Source: Pterobdella sp. o SKG-2022
Taxonomy: Eukaryota > Annelida > Clitellata > Hirudinida > Piscicolidae
Length of the DNA: 64,000 nt
Assembly (NCBI GenBank): GCA_964035795.1
Contig: OZ038321.1
Location: 1,136,030 to 1,200,029, forward strand
Reading direction: 5' to 3'
Position 1 is the first letter of the stretch. Each line of letters begins with the position of its first letter. The notes beneath the pieces were generated by a model. It searched no databases. It saw only the letters and a list, made by a program, of their open reading frames with translations, and had not been told where the DNA came from. Made by a program: the position numbers and the translations under genes. Shown here one piece after another: positions 17,501 through 33,560 of this stretch.

Positions 17501-20500
17501 TCACTACCACTGCCACACCACCCACTCGCTCTTCCCCACCACATCAAATCTGCCCACTTCCCCCCTCTCTCCCCCCCTCTAGTACATCACCCTCACCACA
17601 CCCCATCCATCCCCCACCTGAAGCAAGCAACACATGCTCCCCACTCTCCTCAACCTCAACTTCCAAACATGGATCTGACTGCCTCAACAACCTTAAGCCC
17701 TCGAGGAACACACCCATGTCACCTAGAGGTGAGTGGGTGGAAGGTATTGGAGAATGAAAAGAAAAACAGCATTAATAAACAAAAAAAATACTAACAACAG
17801 CAAAATTTTTAATAATAATAGTGATAATAATAACAATAAGTGAAGAAGTAGGATGATGATTATAATGATGAAAGATAAAAAAATGAAATATTAACATCAT
17901 CCTATCAGTGTCATAAAAAAAGTAAAAAAAACAATAGAAAAAAATAATAAAAAAAACCAACAACAACAATAATAAGTCTAAAAAATAAAAAAACAAAAAT
18001 AAAATAAAACAACAATAATAATAATAACCAGGTCTCAGCGGCTCCACGGCAACTCTGACGATAGATGACTCAGCAGTGACGTCAGAGTATGAAGGGGTGT
18101 ATAAGAGGGAAGATAGACATGCTGTCCTCAAAACGTGTCTCTCTAGACCCCCAATGCCTGAGGTGGTGGTGATAATAATTATAAAAATAATAAAAAGAAA
18201 AAAAATAAAAAAAATACTGATGAATATTAACAAGAAAAACGACAATAAACATTGACTAGTGCTTTCATTTACCCTCCCTTTTCTCCACACAACCAACAAC
18301 ATTCTCCCCTCACATCCATTACTTTTCCTTCTCTCACCCACAATCACCTCCAAAAAAATTTTCCTCTCACCCTCACCACCAGCATCTCACAGCCACTGTC
18401 CAACCAGCACAACTTTCTCCCACCACCCCCACCTAGTATATTTCCAGCAGACACGGCTTGCACAGGTTCCAAATCTCTACCCATCATGAGGTATAAGTGC
18501 GGGATGGTACATTTGAAGATGTTGAAGTCCTTAAGGGTACTCTCTTCATCACTACCACTTTGACTCAACTGGTGGTGATGGTAGGAGATGGTGATGACAG
18601 GTGTGGTAGTGGTGAGAGGAAGTGAGGTGGTGGGTGTAATGATGTTGGTTACAATGATGACAATGATGGTGCTTGTTAACAGTAGAATTATTTTTTTTTA
18701 AATTTTATTATAAGCTATTTTATTATTTTTTATTCATATTAATATCATTTCAACCTTCTCGATGAGGTGAGGGACGTTGGTGGGGTTGTGTTTTGGACTC
18801 AAAACATACACGCTATCACCTTCGTTGTTATAATAAAATAATAATAAACTTATTATTATTAATATAATAATAAAAAAATCTAAATAAATAATAAGAATAA
18901 ATACAACAAAAATAAGCGATTTTTAAAAAATAAAAATAAATTAAAAAAAAATTTTTTTGAATGAAACTCGATGAAAAAAAAGAATAACAATAGCAATAAT
19001 AATAATAACCTTCCTTTATAGTTCCGCTAAACACTCTACCAAAAGCTATGAAGGCGTGCTCTTCATTGTTATTTTTATTATTGCCGATATTATTATTATT
19101 CTCTTCATTATTATTCTCATTATTATTAATAGTAGCATCATCATCATCATTATTGATCTTGTCAGTCTCACAGCACGCATTCTCTTTCATCATATCCTGT
19201 CTCATCGCTTCTCTACGTTCTGCTATCTCCTGCATCGTTAGAGGTCTGTGTGAGTAGAAGGGGGAGGTAGGGTGATGGGGAAAACTAGGATGGGAAAGAT
19301 GGGAAGAATGGTAGGGTGGAAAGAGAGGTAGGGTAGAAGCGGACAAAGTGGAAAGGGAAAAAATCTTGTTGATTGGGTAGAAACAAAGAAGAAATGGGGA
19401 AAGAGAGATGTGGCAGGTGAAACCAGGGTGAGAGATAGAAAGTGTAATTTTTTTTTTGATTGAAATTTGAAAAAAAACCCACTAATATCAACCCACGTCT
19501 TAGCGCGGTGGTTGGCACCAATTAAAGCCTTCTATTTCATATCCCTCACATAACACCCTAATACCCCCCCCACAAACCGATGTTTATTGGTGGGCAGTTC
19601 AGAGTTGAGGAAGGGCACCATTTTGGAAATGAAGATGATAAGTGGTGATGTTGAATCACATGACCTAAATGCTGAAGTGTGGTGGTGATGAAAAAAAAAA
19701 AAAATAATAATAATAATAAACCTTCTTTAAGCTCAATAGTCTCCTTTGGAAGGCTTTCTTCACCGTTCGCACACACAAATCTTTAATAAGAATAATAATA
19801 AAAAAATAAAAACAATTATAAAAAAAAGAACTAGCCTATGTATTCGTTCCTCTGATAAGTCTTTTGGACTGGGTACAAAATTTACTACCATATCTGTAGC
19901 AATAAAATAATAATAATAATAACAACAACAACAACAACGTAAAACGTTATTTTTTTATCAAAAAATTATTATTGTTATCAAAAATAATAACAAATGAAGA
20001 TAAAGGGTCAAAAAAATATATATAACAGAAGAAAACAAAACAGAGAATTATACAGGAAGACAGACGCATAAGCAAAAACAAACAGAAAAACAGAAAAGCA
20101 GACGAACAGACAAACACCCACCCAATATGGCGGGCGTCAATGGCAACCATTGCGTCATAATGGAGTGTAGGGATGTGCGATGATCATTCTGTTGTCTTAG
20201 CTTAACTTTTAAACCTAACTTACTTACTATCTTCTCTGTTAAGTCTTTATCGCTAGAAGGAGGAAGGGGGGTGATGGTGGGTTGGGGTGGTGGACAAGGG
20301 TGGATATGAATCTTAATCATAGATGATGGACGGTACTGATGAGCTGTTAGTGGTATCAATGGGCGTTTAGTAGATCAGTTGGTATGAATAGTGTAATTGT
20401 TAGGAAATCATAGTTAGGGGTACCTCTACCTATCTATCTATCTATCTATTCAGCCACCCACTTCTTGACAACAGCTTCATAGACTTTCCATATATTTTCT

Positions 20501-23500
20501 AAGACAAGCTGCTCAAACAGAGATTTCCGCCCTTTTGCCTGATGGTGAAGATGCTCAAATTAAGACGGTGTTTGGTTAATGGTGGTATAAAGCACCCGAA
20601 ATTGAACCATGAAGGCTAGCAGATAATGATGGTGGTGATGATGATGATGATAATGATAACGACGATGATGAAGGTGAATGATTTAAATTGAGAATCAAAT
20701 GATTTTTAGTGTACTCCATTTTTTGCGAAATTTTCATTCAGATCCAGTATCATATGCATACATTAGTACCACTAAAAAATTAATTATTAGCCCCACCACC
20801 ATCATTACCACCACTATCAGTTCTACCACTACCACCACCTCTCCTTCACCCCCCCCCCCCAATCACACTGACCTTTGCTCCAGTCTTCACCACCTTGTTC
20901 TTGACATCGAGATAATGATCGCCCCACAAACCTCTCAACAGCTCCTTCTTTTCAACACCCACCTTGTCACTGTACAAGTCCGAGAACTGCTTCAGACTGC
21001 GGTGATTGGTCAGTTTGGTTGTTACTATTTTTAGTATTATTATTCGTTTTTTTTATTATTACTGTTATTATTTTTGTTCTTATTATTACCTGAAGCCCCA
21101 ACCATGGAAAGCACTGGCAAACACCACACTGCCTGTGATAAAAACAAAAATGATAATAACAATAATGATATTATTATTTCCTGCAATCACCATCATAATC
21201 ATAAATAAAAACAATAATAAAAATAAGATGAACCCACCATGCTCAGGTGAGAAGTACAATTGTGAGTCATCCAGGTTAACCATGCCATTGCACCAGTCAT
21301 CCAGCTGGAACTGGTTGGGTTGGTACAATGGCAGGTAGGGTGTGAGGGTGGTGTGGGTGGAAGTGGTTAGTGGGTGATGACGTAAGTAGGAAAGTGGGGC
21401 TTCAATGAATGAAAAGGTGTGATGGAAGAGTTTTAATAATAATAGAAATAATAATAAAGATAATAAGAATAATAAAAATATTATTATTTTGTTATTATCG
21501 TTACTAATATCATGAACTAACCGAATCTTTATTTTGATCTGCTACCCTTTTCTTTGACTCCTGCATAACAATAATAATAATAGCAAAAAAAATAAAAACA
21601 AAAATAATAAAGTAAATAACAATGACAATTATAAAATAATATAGAAATAATAAAAATAACAATGAAACATAATAACACACACATAAGACCGGGCGTACAC
21701 TTGATACGTCACCAGCTCTGCTACGTAGGCGTTTACCTGGGTAATAATAGCAATATTAAAACTAATAGTAATAATAATTGAAATAATACTAAAAACTAAG
21801 AAAATAACAATGCAACAATAATATCAATCAAAATAACAATAACAATACTACTACTACTACTAATAATAATAATAAAAACAATAATAATAAGAAACCTGTT
21901 CTACGATATGCTGCAGTTTAAGTTCAGCTTCGGATGGTTCCAGGTGTACTTCTGTTATCAGTCTGTTGTGGTCAGTATGAGGTGGATTATGGATAATATG
22001 AATATCATCATCATCATCATCGTTTTGCGTGTGTTTCCATGCTAGCATGGGTTGGACTGAGTAGTAAATAATAATAAAAGCATTACTATTACTATTACTA
22101 CTACTACTACTAGTAGTAGTAATAGTAATAGTTATAATATTATTATTATTAATAACAACAGCAACAGCTCACCTATCAAGCTTGTTGAGCACCAGAACGA
22201 CTTTCAACCCTTCCAGCCAGGCTTGTCTCAGCACTGATTTGGTCTGACAACAACAACAATAATAATAATAAACAAATAAAATAATAAAAAATATAGTGAT
22301 TAAATAAAAATGATACTAAAAGATAAAAAAATGGACACAAAAAAACCATGACAAAAAAAAATAAAAAATTATTTCAAACAATCAATAATCATAAAAGTAA
22401 TAATCTCACCTGGGCACAGACCCCTTCAAGCACATCGACCAATAAGATGGCTCCATCACACAACCTCACAACTGATGACACCTGATTGGTTGATTAATGA
22501 ACACGTGTTGGTTTATTATACTGCTGTAAATGCCTCAGTAATAACATTCATACAGAATACAGTATACACCACCATTATACATACAGACGCAGCCTACATC
22601 ATCCTTATAGATACAGACGCAATATACATCACCATTATACATACAGACGCAGTATACATACAGACGCAGTATACATACCCATTATACATACAGACGCAGT
22701 ATACATACCCATTATACATACTAAATTATATACCCCGATTCCATCAACAGAAATATTTTGTAGCATCATTAAATAATCTAAACCCCCCCTCTCAGCCCTC
22801 CTACAACAGTAATAACAACCAGTCCCATTATATGACTCCTTCTTCTCCACCCACCACTCACCTCGCCATTGAAATCAATATGCCCCGGTGAGTCTATGAG
22901 ATTAATGAGGTGCTCCTGATTGGCTGAGGTGGTGTTGGTGGTTAAGTTGTTTTATTTATGATCTTTTTAAGCTGTTTTATTTATTATTTTTAAAAGCGTT
23001 GTATAATAATAAAAAGAATAATAAAACTAAAAAAGATAATAATAATAACAATAACGTAAAGGGCAATCCTCCTTCAAAAATAACCATTGCTTTTACAAGC
23101 AGTGTGAAAAAATTGATAATAAGAACAGAAAAATAAGAATAATAATAGCAAAAATAACAATAATAATAATAATAAAGGCCTACCAGTAGGGTAGTAGAGA
23201 CTGATGGCACTGGATTTCATGGTGATGCCTCGCACTTGCTCATCTTCCCGACTGTCCATGTAACGCAGCTTATGAATATTAATATATTAATTAGTTGGCA
23301 AATATTAAATAGCTTGTGAATATTAATAAGGTTTTGAATACCTAACTAGACTGAGAACTACTACTACTGATAATAATTATGGTGTAAATCATTATAAAAC
23401 CTTTCCAGCCAGCTTCTGTGAGATGAGTCCATTGCTGGAGATGAGGGCATCTGCCACAGTTGTTTTTCCTGTGGTATCATGGTTATCAACTTATATTTAT

Positions 23501-23937
23501 TGGGTATTAGATAAAAATACATATCCTCATCATATAATACCTGGTATTTGTTATGGTATTATGTACTATGGTATTTTTTTAATTGATGGAAATCCAAGTA
23601 TTTGGGTAGTGAATAAATAGGTATTTTATTTTTTAGTTTCAAATTATTGGTATTGTGCGCAAGTATTTTTTCATATATACTTGAACGCAAACATATTCTT
23701 TTATAACTAGTTAAAATAGAAAATATACAGTTGAACCAAAAAATAACTTTTTTATATACAGTGAGCACAAAAATGAAAGTTTTAAAAATTATAATATTTG
23801 CTAATTATAATATAATTAGTTGAAATAATAAAATCTTTTAGTAACAAACCATGATCAACATGGGCAATAATACAGACATTCTTTATCTTTCTCGTCTGCT
23901 TTTGCAGTTCTATTATTTTATCTGCCGTTACTTTCAT
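8160..23937 (-). CDS. EFL1: Elongation factor-like GTPase 1 (60S subunit maturation)
   Basis: EFL1 is an EF-2-like cytoplasmic GTPase that works with SBDS to release eIF6 from pre-60S ribosomes. Exons from the 5' end, written as low-high: 23850-23937, 23401-23468, 23184-23268, 22862-22923, 22410-22481, 22173-22243, 21896-21962, 21683-21736, 21522-21560, 21238-21310, 21090-21132, 20873-20996, 20462-20538, 20122-20252, 19836-19893, 19722-19780, 19578-19671, 19010-19245, 18755-18819, 18433-18568, 18029-18157, 17618-17722, 17248-17290, 16966-17077, 16293-16681, 15902-16016, 15318-15537, about 15055-15142, then 8415-8534 and 8160-8228. Seen: P-loop [33 protein letters not shown], the NKLD G4 motif, RVFSGT, PLPEE, and the C-terminus [20 protein letters not shown] to QRTLTKNK. 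About 30 residues of domain V (the usual SFGF segment) are not found. The first 28 exons read through to a TGA at 15048 would give 969 aa, but the distant C-terminal exons show this is not the full protein. Confidence 0.87.
8251..8304 (+). mobile_element. SINE-like core (CATCATCATCGTTTTGCGT type)
   Basis: A run of CATCATCATCG followed by GTTTCCATGTTAGCATGGG and TTGGAC. A second copy lies at 22003-22058. The same core, with small changes, is familiar to me from cephalopod genomes, where it is very abundant; that is memory, not a search. It sits inside the last EFL1 intron. Confidence 0.55.
8546..8798. other. (TA)n repeat running into an assembly gap of 200 Ns
   Basis: A perfect TA array runs into exactly 200 Ns at 8599-8798, most likely a placeholder of unknown true length. 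SUCLG2 lacks its 5' exons on one side and EFL1 lacks one exon on the other, so missing coding sequence of both genes could lie here. Confidence 0.9.
9031..14044 (+). CDS. SUCLG2: Succinate-CoA ligase [GDP-forming] subunit beta, C-terminal half
   Basis: A mitochondrial TCA-cycle enzyme that converts succinyl-CoA and GDP to succinate and GTP, as a heterodimer with the alpha subunit. Exons: 9031-9114, 9300-9402, 9621-9721, 10078-10138, 12448-12590, 13149-13272 and 13932-14044; phases agree at every junction and they sum to 729 nt (242 aa plus stop). Seen: the end of the ATP-grasp fold with EINPFGE and [12 protein letters not shown], then [23 protein letters not shown], the ligase domain with [11 protein letters not shown], and [13 protein letters not shown]. 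About 190 N-terminal residues expected from the family, including the mitochondrial targeting peptide and most of the ATP-grasp domain, were not found upstream and may lie in the gap. One donor (AAA|GTGCAT) is weak but is the only one that keeps frame and alignment. Nested or inserted within EFL1 on the opposite strand. Confidence 0.88.
11160..11960 (-). mobile_element. Degenerate LINE fragments (reverse-transcriptase C-terminal region)
   Basis: On the minus strand, 11230-11405 reads [11 protein letters not shown] followed by KKPRR, the usual end of non-LTR reverse transcriptase ORFs. At 11640-11960 a second piece reads [16 protein letters not shown] and, after a frameshift, [13 protein letters not shown] with SAKCRMC, a Cys-containing tail seen in the same kind of retroelement ORFs. 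Frames shift and stops occur, so it is dead. It lies in a SUCLG2 intron. Confidence 0.6.
11996..12165 (-). mobile_element. tRNA-derived SINE
   Basis: Read on the minus strand it has a tRNA-like head with a degenerate A box and a good B box (GGGTTCAATCC), then the body CCTGTTCCACAGTGT and a tail with AAAGCGCTTTATAAAT. The same body and tail follow the tRNA-like heads at 40578 and 46075. Confidence 0.7.
13384..13470 (+). mobile_element. LINE endonuclease fragment
   Basis: One frame reads [17 protein letters not shown], matching the strand and catalytic-Glu motif (LQETR) of APE-type endonuclease domains of non-LTR retrotransposons. Only about 30 codons are visible. It lies in the last SUCLG2 intron. 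Confidence 0.5.
14045..15047. other. Non-coding spacer between SUCLG2 and the EFL1 main exons
   Basis: A+T-rich with no recognisable exon on either strand. I looked here specifically for the missing SFGF-containing EFL1 exon and did not see it. It holds the 3' UTR of SUCLG2; under the nested model it is also part of a long EFL1 intron. Confidence 0.6.
19010..19245 (-). other. EFL1: EFL1 exon containing a translated AAT/GAT microsatellite
   Basis: This 236-nt exon starts with [19 protein letters not shown] and ends with [15 protein letters not shown], both conserved in EFL1. Between them about 35 residues are mostly Asn, Asp and Glu, encoded by AAT/GAT/GAG triplets like the intronic microsatellites nearby. 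The frame is open throughout and the flanking phases fit, so the repeat appears to be translated as a flexible linker in the variable insertion of the protein. Confidence 0.75.
22003..22058 (+). mobile_element. SINE-like core, second copy
   Basis: (ATC)n followed by GTTTTGCGTG and TTTCCATGCTAGCATGGG, then TTGGAC. It matches the copy at 8251 at most positions and lies in an EFL1 intron. Confidence 0.55.
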
Positions 23938-27582
<3,645 letters not shown>

Positions 27583-27835
27583 AGCTTAATACATATCTAT
27601 CCATTCATCTGTTATTCAATCAATGTACTTATGTATGTATTCATTTATCCATTTTTATATCTAGTTTTAGCATTATTAGTATTTTTATTAAAAAAAATGC
27701 TTTTTAAGGCAATCAGAATTTTTTCTGTATAATTTATTTCTTTTTCACACCAACCATTTTCAGCACATCCATCGATAAATTTCAATTCCTTTTTTTGCTC
27801 TTTTCACCATGGGAAATCAAATGAACAGCCCGTGT

Positions 27836-28073
27836 GGCTCTTAAACTTTTTTGTCTCCATCAACAACTACTAAAGTTTCTAATCAATAAAATCCATTAAG
27901 TTGGGAGATGCGTATGATGATTTTATTACATTATTCAACAATAATAGTTGAGTTATGAGCTCATCAAGATCAGAGAGTAACTTGTATAAAAGCATTGAGC
28001 TGCTGCAGTCGACAGCTGTTGAAATTGCTTTATTGGGTGCTTCCTCATTTTCTCAAATTCTCATTCAATTTTA
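27836..28073 (+). promoter_or_regulatory. Promoter and 5' UTR exon of lectin copy 1
   Basis: A TATA box (TATAAAAG at 27985-27992) follows a block that is repeated almost exactly before copy 2 (32450-32693) and more loosely before copy 3 (36590-36760). Transcription should begin near 28015. The non-coding first exon probably ends at the GT at 28074, with the coding exon beginning after a CAG at 28131-28133. Confidence 0.7.
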
Positions 28074-28135
28074 GTTAGAGATTGTTCTTTTTAAAAGAAA
28101 TTATTTCTTTTTCACTATATATTTCATTTCCAGAA

Positions 28136-28855
28136 ATGACTTTAAACTTCGTGACTCATTTAGCAATTGTTCTGGTCCTATGTGCTTCTACACAAGCCCG
28201 TTAGTTCTGGTCTATTGTAAAAAACTTTTTTACATACTGAGCTTTTCAACATCAATCCAACAGTCCAACCAGAGGAATGCCCAAAAGGATATAGAGCCGT
28301 TGGAGACATATGTCTCAGAGGTGTTAGTGAAAAGTTAACTTGGTTAGATGCCCAGCAAGAATGTGCCAGAGATGGGGGCTATTTGGTTAATCTTTTGAGA
28401 CAAACCCATTTAGCTAGTTTCATGTATGTTAAATTCAGATTGCCAGGTGACATTTTTATTCTTCCCTGGAAAGTTTATCAAATATTATTATACTCGTTAA
28501 TAATTATTCTTTAGCTGCATTAAAAAATTGTTGAGAGTCAGTTTCAATTCAATTATTTCAACACAACCAAGTGTTTAAAATTTTTTCAGCTAATTGCAGT
28601 GATCCCATCTGGGCTGGTGGCCTAGTATATAATAGCCATTCTTATTTCTTCAACAAAGCTCCACCAACCGATTTCAACATTTACAATTGGACATACCCTG
28701 TTCCCAACGAAAGGCCCTTCACTAAATGGAGGCCAGGTCAACCTAGAAATGACGAAATAAACAAGTGTCTTTTCATAGCTGAGAGATTTGGCTGGTGGAA
28801 TGTTGGTCACTGCGACACTCTTCAGTGCTCGATTTGCCAGACTGGGAGTATTTAA
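28136..28855 (+). CDS. Secreted C-type lectin, copy 1
   Basis: Exons 28136-28199, 28264-28446 and 28590-28855, in phases 1 and 1, give 170 aa. The first exon is almost entirely a signal peptide (MTLNFVTHLAIVLVLCASTQA). The rest is one C-type lectin domain: long-form N-terminal Cys pair (CPKGY...ICL), WLDAQQECARDGGYL, WAGGLVYN, WTYPVP, and C-terminal Cys residues in KCL, GHC and CSICQ. The Ca2+/sugar site normally EPN or QPD reads QPR, and the WND site reads WWNV, so sugar binding is uncertain. Likely an extracellular recognition protein (immune or mucus) by family analogy. The two-intron structure is shared by all copies. Confidence 0.85.
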
Positions 28856-31351
<2,496 letters not shown>

Positions 31352-32449
31352 CTCACTCTATTTATCTATCTCTCACTCTATTTATCTATCTATCTACCCA
31401 TGTATCTAGTCCACCATTTTGATTAAAATCTCACACAACACTAAAAGCTTCATATCTTAATTCAATATACAAAGCTCAACAAAAAACTCACGTGACAATT
31501 CTTTATTCGTGCCTTCATAACAACTCAAATTCTCAATCGATGAAACTTCACTTGCTTAGATAAGGATTTTACTATCTGCCTTCCCACCCACCCATTCATC
31601 TCTATGCGTCATCATTTTTACAGTTACTAATACCTTGGTAGAAACTCATTTTTGACATAACAAAAAGTTTTATTCTGTATATTTTCTTTTTCTCACTCAC
31701 TAATTTTCCTAATTTTTCTCCCATCACGATCTTCCTAACATCACGATCTTTAGCTTTCTCATTTATCATCCTATCTGCTCCCTCTCCTACAAATCTTTCT
31801 CGACTTTACTACTTATTTTTTCTTCACATTATTTGTAGCCTTGATTTTCTTTTTGAGTCTATTTTTCAAATCTTCAACTCTCTCTCTCACCCTTTCTTTA
31901 TTTCATCAAAAAAATCTCTGCTTATTTTGGTGATGCTTTTTTTAAATTCTTTTTTGGTCCCTTGTACTTTCTAACCTTGACAAATAAAATTTGCATTACT
32001 AGAATCTTTCCGAATGTACACTATTCTGTCTCTAAAGCTTCCAACTCTGCGGTTCGCCTGGTTTCCCATGCCCTTAAATGCTCTCATATTTCCCAATTTT
32101 TTATTGATCTTTATTCGGTCCTTTTTTTCTATCGCTATTTTAAAAAATTTTTTCTATAAAAAAAAATTTTTCCTATTTAATTCTTCGTCTTACCTTTTTA
32201 GCCGCATACTACCTCCTAAGCATGCTAAACAACAATCTTCTACCCGCTCTCAATTCTTTATCATCTTTCCTTTACATCTCTGTGCTGATTCTGCTTTGCC
32301 TTTTTGTTTTCTTTTTTTTCCAGATTTTATTTTTTGAAATAAATTTTTTTCTTTCTATTACTTACACTCATAATTTCAAAAATTTTTCAGGTATTTCATA
32401 GCAGAGCGTTTCTGAACGAGGCAGAGGCATTTTATACATATATATTGTC

Positions 32450-32693
32450 CATGTGACTTTTAAACTTTTATGTCTCCATCAACAACTACTAAAGTTTTTT
32501 ATCAATAAAATCCATTAAGTTGGGAGATGCGTATGATGATTTTATTACATTATTCAACAATAATAGTTGAGTTATGAGCTCATCAAGATCAGAGAGTAAC
32601 TTGTATAAAAGCATTGAACTGCTGCAGTCGACAGCTGTTGAAATTGCTTTTATCGGGTGCTTTCTCATTTTCTCAAATTCTCATTCAATTTAA
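32450..32693 (+). promoter_or_regulatory. Promoter and 5' UTR exon of lectin copy 2
   Basis: Nearly identical to the block before copy 1, including the TATA box (TATAAAAG at 32604-32611), the downstream CTGCAGTCGACAGCTGTTG and the presumed transcribed leader. A presumed donor GT lies at 32694, and the coding exon begins after AG at 32741-32742. Confidence 0.7.
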
Positions 32694-32744
32694 GTTAAGA
32701 ATTTTGAAAATATTTTTCTAAAATATCTTACTTATTTTTCAGAT

Positions 32745-33560
32745 ATGGCATTCCATTTAGTGTTATTTTTGGCGTTTTTTTTGGCTTTATCTTCTTCCGC
32801 ATTAGCCGGTTAGTTATTTTTCATATTTAAAAAAAATTTTGAACATAGCTTTATGAAAACAACCAGTGGATTGCCCAAAAGACTATCTTGTCGTGGGAGA
32901 AAGTTGCCTTAAAGCACAAATTTCTTCGTTAACTTGGCTGCAGGCCCAAAACCAATGTGCATCAGACGGAGGCTACTTGGCCAATGTTAAGAACCAGCTT
33001 GATCAATCCAATGTCATTTATATCAAACATTTATTTTCAGGTAAAATTTTTGTTATCTTTTTGAATTATTTAACATAGACAAAAATGATAAAATTCCCGA
33101 AAAAAATTCAACATTTTTAGTGAGAGACACTTGATCAAATATACGAAAATTGAAACTTAGTATATATAATGAAACACTAATAGCATAAAAATTGAAAATA
33201 ATTTTTAGTTTTGGCCCTATTAATGTTGAAAATAGAGGGTTAAAAATTAATAATGCCATATGATTGTTAACAACATTTCCAGCCAGATGCAATGACTTTT
33301 GGTTAGGTGGGCTTATATACGACGGGTTTCCGTATTTTTTCAACCGGGCTCCCCCAAGTAGTTTCGACACTGATAATTGGACATACCCAGTTCCTGACTT
33401 GTATGCTTACACTCTTTGGCTTCCAGGGCAGCCAAACAACTCGGATGGGAATCAAAAATGTCTGTCCATACATGGAGGTTTTGCATACTGGACTGATTCT
33501 ACTTGTTCATGGAAACTTTGTTCCATATGTCAACATGACCCTGTTGAGTATATACCTTGA
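32745..33560 (+). CDS. Secreted C-type lectin, copy 2
   Basis: Exons 32745-32808, 32867-33040 and 33283-33560 give 171 aa. The signal peptide is MAFHLVLFLAFFLALSSSALA, followed by a single C-type lectin domain: CPKDYLVVGESCL, WLQAQNQCASDGGYLANV, FWLGGLIYDG, WTYPVPD, LPGQPNNSDGNQKCL and SICQHDP. The Ca2+ motif reads QPN and the WND position reads YWTD, closer to a binding site than copy 1. Intron positions and phases are those of copy 1. AATAAA at 33622-33627 is a likely polyadenylation signal. Confidence 0.86.

Noticed and set aside
17375..17794. His/Pro-rich open frames in CAC-rich tracts (also 49096-49767, 52421-52852, 53044-53334)
   Set aside because: They fall in introns of EFL1 or white between exons with matching phases and consist of CAC/CAT/CCA simple sequence.
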